Shown: positions 57,989-64,000 of the stretch, one piece after another
Position numbering within the stretch: the stretch's first letter is position 1
How the letters are laid out: every line of letters begins with the position of its first letter
Source: Thereva unica
Lineage: Eukaryota > Arthropoda > Insecta > Diptera > Therevidae
Length of the DNA: 64,000 nt
Direction: 5' to 3'
Assembly (NCBI GenBank): GCA_949987705.1
Contig: OX465284.1
Span: forward strand, 66,511,470-66,575,469
The notes under the pieces: generated by a model
The model's database searches: none
What the model was told of the DNA's origin: nothing
Seen by the model: only the letters and a program-made list of their open reading frames with translations
Made by a program: the position numbers and the translations under genes

Positions 57989-60129
57989 TATATAGAAGTA
58001 AATTTCTTGTTCAATCAGTAATTTTTTCCCAGAACTAAAGTAATCCATAAATCATATATCTCCTGGGGGAGGGATGTCCCTCATTCCGCCCTTGAATCCA
58101 TTACTGTCTTGCACTTTACTGGCTGAAGCTGGTCCCTTTATTATTTTAAATATTACACTTTTGCATGTTCAGGATTACAGGATCTTATTTGGATTGTAGC
58201 TGGTTTCTAATAATTTTGATTGTATTTCAGATTCGACGCTTTGCTTTCATAAACCACCGTTCTACGTCAATAGCTTGTTAAAAACTGCAGTTGAAATGTT
58301 TTGATCTGGTCACTTAAAACAATATTTTTAATATAAATATTGTACAAACAAACTACAATCAACATGGAGTTATTTAACTTAATTTTATGGTTTATAGTTT
58401 TTTTTAAAACATTTTTATTTTATTTTGCACAAGTTAAATATAGAACATTCATTTTTGTAAATTTTTAGAAACAATAAAAAAAACAAAATATAACGTTGTG
58501 CTTGTTACAACGTTTTGTAACTAAATAAACCACTATGATCAATAGTTTTGCTCTATAAGTTTATCATCTTTTTGTTTTATTTTCTTCTTTAACATTACAT
58601 ATAAAAAAGGCGATAGGAATTAACTGACAAAATGAAAACCATATATTCGAATCTAGCGTTATTATTTAAAATAAAAACAATAATAAATTTAATGTTGTAT
58701 TTTTGTTCCTATCGGCCTTCATTTCCTATTATTTATATATCTATTAATTGTAATTTTAGTATCCATTATTAAATTATTTGTTTTATTATTTTTTTCCTTT
58801 TTTAAGTTTTATTTTTGCCGTAAAGACTGCATTAATACCAATTTGTAATAATTATTTTGTTCGATAGAATTTGAACAATTTAAAAGAAAAAATCATAATA
58901 ATATGTAATACTAAAAATACAAAGAAATGAAACAAACAAACAAAAAAAGTATCAAAAAACATTTTTATTTTCAACAAAAAATTGTGTTCATTATTGACGT
59001 CTCATTTCATATTTTTTATTTAAAAAAAAGAAAAGAAGAAAATTTTATTGATGCAAGCTTGTAATAGTTATTATTGTAAAACCATGGTGATTGTTATTAT
59101 GGAAATGTGTTAAAAAGTAATAATAATATTTAAATTTCTTATTTTTGAAGAAACCGCAAAAATCGAAAAATGTCGAGCTTTAAAGAAACATACAATGAAG
59201 AAGAAAAAACCAAAAAATATATATATGAAATATTTCATGATGCCTTGAGGGGGTTGCATTTAAAAATAAATTTAAATTTTGCTTTAAGATAATATATAAA
59301 AATTCGGTTACAAAATTTAAGTTAAATTTCTAATATAATTGCAACCTCAAACTGTCAAATATTTAAAAATACTCAATTAGAATGGAATTAGGGAAAAAAT
59401 TTACTATGAAGAAAAAAAATAATAAGAAAACTTAGTCAAAAATGTTAAATATACAAATTATTATTTTTATATTTTTTTTTTCAATAGGTTTTTTTGACGA
59501 ACTTATTTTTATCATTAGAGTGGTTTCGCGTTAACTTGGAATAATTATATCATATACGTATATTTGAAATGTCTCGGTCTTGTTTTAAACTACTGTAATA
59601 CAATTAATTGTTTTTATCTTGAATGTTCAATTATGTTAAGAACGAAAATGTATTGCATATTTATTTCACTAATAAGCTATATTGCTATACTATGAACTCA
59701 TGTATATTGTAATCACTGAAATTTACGTGGATAAGCATTATTATTTATTTGTTAAAAAATGTTACCGCAATTTTATCGCATAATTTTTTCACATTCATTC
59801 AGCTAAAATTAATTCGGCCCAACTGCGTTAGCTTCTTTTTTCGAAATGCTTTTTCGTTTAGTTTTAATCTATTAGTCGGAACGTGCTGCTTTTCTATCCT
59901 GCAAGAAATAAAAAAAGTTGAAAATTCTCTTAGAAAGGAAACAGTCGAATTCAGTTAAAAATAAATTTTTTATATATTTTTAAAATGCCATTTACTGGCA
60001 TTACAAGCAAACATCAATCAATATGTTTTTTCGACAACTTTTTACCTTCTTTCATTGGTTTCAAATTTCTTCGTGATCTGTCTCTCTTTTTGAAGATGTG
60101 AATACGAATGCAGTGTTACTGTTATTTAT
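57989..60129. other. AT-rich, gene-free 2.1 kb
   Basis: Long A/T runs and no ORF with a recognisable domain. No transposon ends or inverted repeats were noticed. Confidence 0.5.
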
Positions 60130-60139
60130 AGCCAAGTCT

Positions 60140-60324
60140 TCTTCTTTAACGGCTCTACAACCGGCATTCGGTCCTGGCCTCTCGCCACTATTATATACAC
60201 CGGTACCGATTCTGAGCCATTGTCATCCAGTTTGGCATCCCTAAGCTCTGAGCGTCTTGGTCTACGCTATCCTGCCAGCGAAGGTTGGGTCTCTCTCGCT
60301 GTCGCACCCCATAGGACCGCAGAG
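60140..60324 (-). mobile_element. RTE-B 3' fragment, 10-bp TSD
   Basis: Flanked by AGCCAAGTCT at 60130-60139 and 60325-60334. The minus strand reads RERPNLRWQDSVDQDAQSLG and ends CCGTTAAAGAAGAAG, the RTE-B terminus. A 185-bp, heavily 5'-truncated insertion. Confidence 0.88.
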
Positions 60325-60334
60325 AGCCAAGTCT

Positions 60335-60607
60335 AAAGTGAATGAATAAACGGCGAAATATAACCAAGCTGGCTCGTTCGAACAAATGTTTTACATACTT
60401 AAATATTGAATTTTCAAAAGTAAAGCAGTGCCTCGGCTGGTTTTAAATTTGAACGTTGCTGAAATTCCGACCGCAGGACGCTGCGCGGCCAGCATTACCG
60501 AAGCCTAAATTTTGGAGCCAATTTGGATATTTGTTAAAATCAGGCTTTATAGGGTTTCGGTCCTGCCATTCTGACACAGCAAGATCGTAGATTCTAGTGT
60601 GTCTTGA
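60335..60607. other. Intergenic, nothing recognised
   Basis: Moderately GC-richer patch at 60440-60500 without an ORF or repeat match in the window. Confidence 0.4.
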
Positions 60608-60611
60608 TTAA

Positions 60612-61041
60612 CCCTTGGCTGGCTTGCCTCGATTTTGTAATATAGCTGGCCTATGGGGTGTTCACACACCCCACGCGAAAAAAACATTTTCATGAAAAAA
60701 ATGCAATATTGACTGTACAAAAAAATCAGTAGAGTGCTTTGACCCTTTATTATGTTCCAATACTTGAAAAAAGTTTTTTTTTTTACTGCGAGAAAAATAT
60801 TAAAGGCGCGAAAAAAATGAAAAATCGACTTTTTGCTTCAAAAAATCATATCTCCTATATTTTTTGAATGTGTGAGCAACCGCGTAAAAACTCTTTAAAT
60901 AACGCCATCTAACACAAGTGACATTTACAACCTTCAAGGCACACTAGGTGGTCCCATACATATTATTATTAGATTTATATCATAAAAAAACGGTTTCTTT
61001 TAGGCCTGGGGTATCCCTGCACCGCCAGGTCCAGCTAAGGG
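60612..61041. mobile_element. piggyBac-type MITE, TTAA target
   Basis: 430 bp, ends CCCTTGGCTGG / CCAGCTAAGGG (10 of 11 matching), each flanked by TTAA (60608-60611 and 61042-61045). TTAA duplication with CCC-starting termini is the piggyBac signature. No transposase inside. Confidence 0.75.
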
Positions 61042-61127
61042 TTAATGTCTTTATATTGTCCTAATCAGCCACTTCCTGACCGGGGAGCCTTATTGTGATT
61101 AAAATCACCAGCACAGAGTCTCCTGGG

Positions 61128-61259
61128 CCCTATTATCTATTAAAATATTGTTAAATCCGATTCGAAAATGGAACAGCTTTCGAGAAAAATTTGACAATAT
61201 TGTCAGATTTTCAAGTAAAATGTAAAAAATATCACAATATTGTAATAGAGAATAAGGCT
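61128..61259. mobile_element. Short foldback (132 bp)
   Basis: GCCCTATTATCTATTAAAAT is mirrored by the inverse of ATTGTAATAGAGAATAAGGC with few mismatches. A second inner palindrome TGACAATATTGTCA lies near the centre. Confidence 0.55.
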
Positions 61260-61449
61260 AAATAGAGAATAAATCATCATTTACCGAGGTTGCATGACAC
61301 ACTCAACTCGAACTGAGCTCAATTTTCGGCCGACCGAAAAATTGTGCCGAATGTGTTATGAGTGGGTTCACGAGTTTTTGCTTGGTTGAGTACAATTTTC
61401 GGTCGGAGTATCATTTAACTAGCGACTGTAAAATGAACCCAAAATTAAA

Positions 61450-61512
61450 ATGGCTAAACGTAATCTTTGGACTGATGAAGAAGTAAAACGTTTGTTTTGG
61501 ATTGTTAAATGA
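61450..61512 (+). pseudogene. Myb/SANT-like (MADF-type) start, 20 codons
   Basis: ATG opens MAKRNLWTDEEVKRLFWIVK and then a stop. The W-TDEEV--L--IV pattern is the first helix of the Myb/SANT-like proteins encoded by PIF/Harbinger transposons and related host genes. The rest is gone. Two 3-bp-TSD MITEs follow within 1.2 kb. Confidence 0.4.
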
Positions 61513-61981
61513 AAAAAAATATACAAATAAAAACATTAATTGAGATTTTGATTGGCGTATAAATTCCAAAAAGAATGTTAAAGGAATGCGTCATGATCAA
61601 ACAGTTACTATGATCTTTGGAGTTTACGCTATATTAAACTAGATTGGCGTTGGTGCAGGGGTTGAGTAAAGTTTCAAGTAAAACCCAAGAAGCTCAAACT
61701 CTTTTTGTAATCATATTTCCAAATATCCTATAAAATTAGAAGTCATACATACATACATTTGTCTTAATAGTCTGAACTATAATAGACAAATATCTAGATA
61801 TGTTTTTAACAAACGTAAACATACGCATCTGTCACCGTAAATCTTGACATACAATCGGCTATTTTAATCGTATTAAACATTGTTTGAATTTCAGTCTGAA
61901 TGCAACAAATATACGATTTTGAAACTACACTCTAGTTTAACTTAGCAAGCCGGCAGGAAAACATGTAATGCTGCATTCTTA

Positions 61982-62581
61982 AGCCCTGACCTTATATTCC
62001 GTACCGTACCGTAACCGTAAGTACCGTAACCTACGAACATAAGTGTTCATATGGCACCGACCTAAATTGACTTAATAAACTTGCCGAATGTTCGTTAAAT
62101 TCTCGAATGGTCCGTAATGGTGCCGTAAGAATGGCACGAAACCTTAGCATCCGTTAGCTATTTAAAAAACTTGTTCACATTTTAATAATTTTTTTAAAAA
62201 TTGGAGCAGTAAATGACTTGAAATATTATAATTAAAAATTCAAAGTTCTTTTTATTCATTCTGGTGTGAATAAAGAATTGTCCTGAATCCAATTTTTTGA
62301 TTTTTAGAAATGTTACACGGTATTATCCGTGGATGTTTCTCATTTTATTTATTGCGCGATTTTTATTCCTTCTTTTCCTCTGATCACTTCTAATCTGTTT
62401 GTAATGCTTCCACAGCTTAAATAATGCAAATAAATCTCTTAAATCTTTGTTTATGCTATCCATTTTGCACTTGTCACTTGCCACTTTACGTTTTCATTTA
62501 GGGCATCTGTCAAAATGCCGTAACTGAGCTCAGATTCGTTCAATTTTGTTACGGTACGGTACGGCATATTAGGTCCAGGCT
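61982..62581. mobile_element. 600-bp MITE, TTA TSD
   Basis: Ends AGCCCTGACCTTATATTCCG / inverse of CGGCATATTAGGTCCAGGCT, followed by the striking TACCGTACCGTAAC inner repeat on both sides. Flanked by TTA at 61979-61981 and 62582-62584. No coding region. Confidence 0.85.
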
Positions 62582-62639
62582 TTAGATTATTGAATACTAT
62601 AGATGGAGTGTAAAGTGTGATCTTAGACAACAAGCGTAA

Positions 62640-63050
62640 AGCTGGAAATACATAATTGCCTTGCATTGCATTGCAATACTTGATTGGATTTCACTGCAAT
62701 GCGTTACATTATATGTATTTTACACATTAATGCGTTGCGTGTTGGCATTTAAATGCGTTTTGAAATTTGAATTTATGTTGCATTTATGTTGAATCCCTCA
62801 AGAAATCAATTTTTAATATATTACTGAGTTAATCCGAGCTAATAATATTTAGCAGAAAAAACAAGACCAAGTTGACAGGGTGTTGAATGCGTTGTATGCG
62901 TAAAAGTTAAAAGTTGAACAACTGTTGTATTGCATTGCGTTGCATTGAAGGTAGAGCCGCATTAATAGATCCGCCGTCATTGAAATATACAGTGTAAACT
63001 TGATCTGTCAACGCATTCATGCAACGCAATGCAATTATGTACTTCCAGCT
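62640..63050. mobile_element. 411-bp MITE, TAA TSD
   Basis: Ends AGCTGGAAATACATAATTGC / GCAATTATGTACTTCCAGCT, flanked by TAA at 62637-62639 and 63051-63053. The interior repeats TGCATTGCATTGC and TGCGTTGCATTG-type units. Only 55 bp from the preceding MITE. Confidence 0.88.
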
Positions 63051-63298
63051 TAACATCATGACACGGAAGGGGAATGTCTTGGCGGCCATCTTGGTGGGCT
63101 CGTAATGTCAAATAATTAGTTCAAATTTTGTGGATAAAACTTGATAAAACAACTTTCTCAAAAAAACGAAAACTAATTATTTTCATTTTTTATCAAGAAA
63201 TTATTGAAATAAAAACCGAAACTCAAGCACAGGAGAAGAAAGTAGCCTACTTGTAAAAGCCCCGCTTGCTTCATTGCCAGTCGATTACATCCCATCTA

Positions 63299-63396
63299 CA
63301 GTCACCGAAATAATTATAGGTTCACCCATGAAAACCTCAAAAGCGAAAGCAAAGCGTTAAATTTTTTATGTGAACCTATAATTATTTCGGGGACTG
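63299..63396. mobile_element. 98-bp near-perfect foldback, TA target
   Basis: CAGTCACCGAAATAATTATA... and its inverse ...TATAATTATTTCGGGGACTG pair over about 29 bp with one mismatch. TA flanks both ends, as for Tc1/mariner-type MITEs. Confidence 0.85.
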
Positions 63397-63412
63397 TATG
63401 TATATAGATCCT

Positions 63413-63911
63413 GTTCGCTTACTCCAAATTGGATCCCGCGGGATCCCAAGATTTTTGACAGTAAAATTGAATAATGGGGATAAAAATATGAAAGTAAGAA
63501 AACACTTTCTGGGATGTTTTTTGCAAATCAAGAAGACTATAACCAAAAAATCACTTGGGTCTTCAAGTTAATGACATAAAGCTAGTGAAACTAATAATTT
63601 GTTTATGGAATTATTCAATATTATCATGGAATAAGTGAATAATCACAATAATCAAGAGCTGTCTGACAGCCGGAGGCAAATGCCACTTCATGTTTACGTT
63701 ATAATACATTGGCGTCTCTAGCGGGAGAATTTTCCAGTAAGGTTCCCTATTGCTTTGACAGCCAGACACAGTCGATGGCACTCACAATCTTGCGAGTTAA
63801 TTTGCAAGAGGGGAAGCGAAAATGTCCCCTCTTTTTCGATCCCAAGAAAGTAAGAAAATACGAAATTTGCGCGGTTGGGATCCCGCGGGATCCAATTTGG
63901 CGTAAGCAAAC
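63413..63911. mobile_element. MITE with GGATCCCGCGGGATCC in both ends
   Basis: GTTCGCTTACTCCAAATT followed by GGATCCCGCGGGATCCCAA pairs with the inverse at 63875-63911 (TTGGGATCCCGCGGGATCC, AATTTGGCGTAAGCAAAC). Each end thus carries a perfect 16-bp palindrome. ORFs inside (63709-63981 and its antisense) are open by chance. Confidence 0.8.
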
Positions 63912-64000
63912 ACTAGGTTTGTTCCAGCACTTTTTCTGCAAAAACTTGTCGGGCAAAAACTTACTTGAATGGTGGGGATAATTTTGTTAAAAATCCAAAA

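Noticed and set aside
63709..63981. 90-residue ORF overlapping antisense ORFs
   Set aside because: It lies within a MITE with inverted ends and is open on both strands by chance.

Overview
This is a eukaryotic nuclear window, almost certainly from an insect and most likely a dipteran. It is AT-rich, with GT-AG introns, single-copy animal genes and many non-LTR, LTR and DNA transposon relics. All protein matches are from my memory of the families; the species cannot be named from the sequence.

Five host genes are supported. (1) The 5' two coding exons of an insomniac/KCTD5-type BTB adaptor (2497-2988, minus; the rest lies off the left edge). (2) A complete 11-exon NSF ATPase (3671-17489, plus; 742 codons in frame across all junctions), transcribed divergently from the BTB gene. 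(3) A single-exon SLMAP homologue with an FHA domain, coiled coils and a tail anchor (28267-30450, plus). (4) A 3-exon PIG-T subunit of the GPI transamidase (37776-39644, minus; 584 aa). (5) A 3-exon TBP-related factor 2 (49209-50783, plus; 484 aa). Their jobs are unrelated (sleep/ubiquitin adaptor, membrane fusion, STRIPAK signalling, GPI anchoring, core promoter recognition), so this is ordinary gene neighbourhood rather than a pathway cluster.

Nearly everything between them is mobile DNA. Retroelements are a jockey/CR1-like RT fragment (1-905), an RT fragment in NSF intron 8, three non-LTR families that I call RTE-A, RTE-B and RTE-C (working names, by 3' end similarity), a jockey-type endonuclease fragment (31.7-32.6 kb) and a rearranged Gypsy element (22.9-25.5 kb). 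Several insertions keep exact target-site duplications (TSDs), which gives a readable insertion history: RTE-C is flanked by a 15-bp TSD and itself carries an RTE-A insertion with a 13-bp TSD.

DNA elements include a dead ISL2EU/Harbinger-like transposon with long inverted repeats (43.3-45.6 kb), hAT-type MITEs with exact 8-bp TSDs (27.4 and 47.0 kb), 3-bp-TSD PIF/Harbinger-type MITEs (51.3-52.3, 62.0 and 62.6 kb), a piggyBac-type MITE with TTAA ends (60.6 kb), a four-copy MITE family with GGGGCC termini, and several 95-100 bp near-perfect foldbacks. The most striking structure is the nested array at 51.3-52.3 kb: four copies of one MITE, one inserted inside another, each densely packed with palindromic CGAACA/TGTTCG half-sites.
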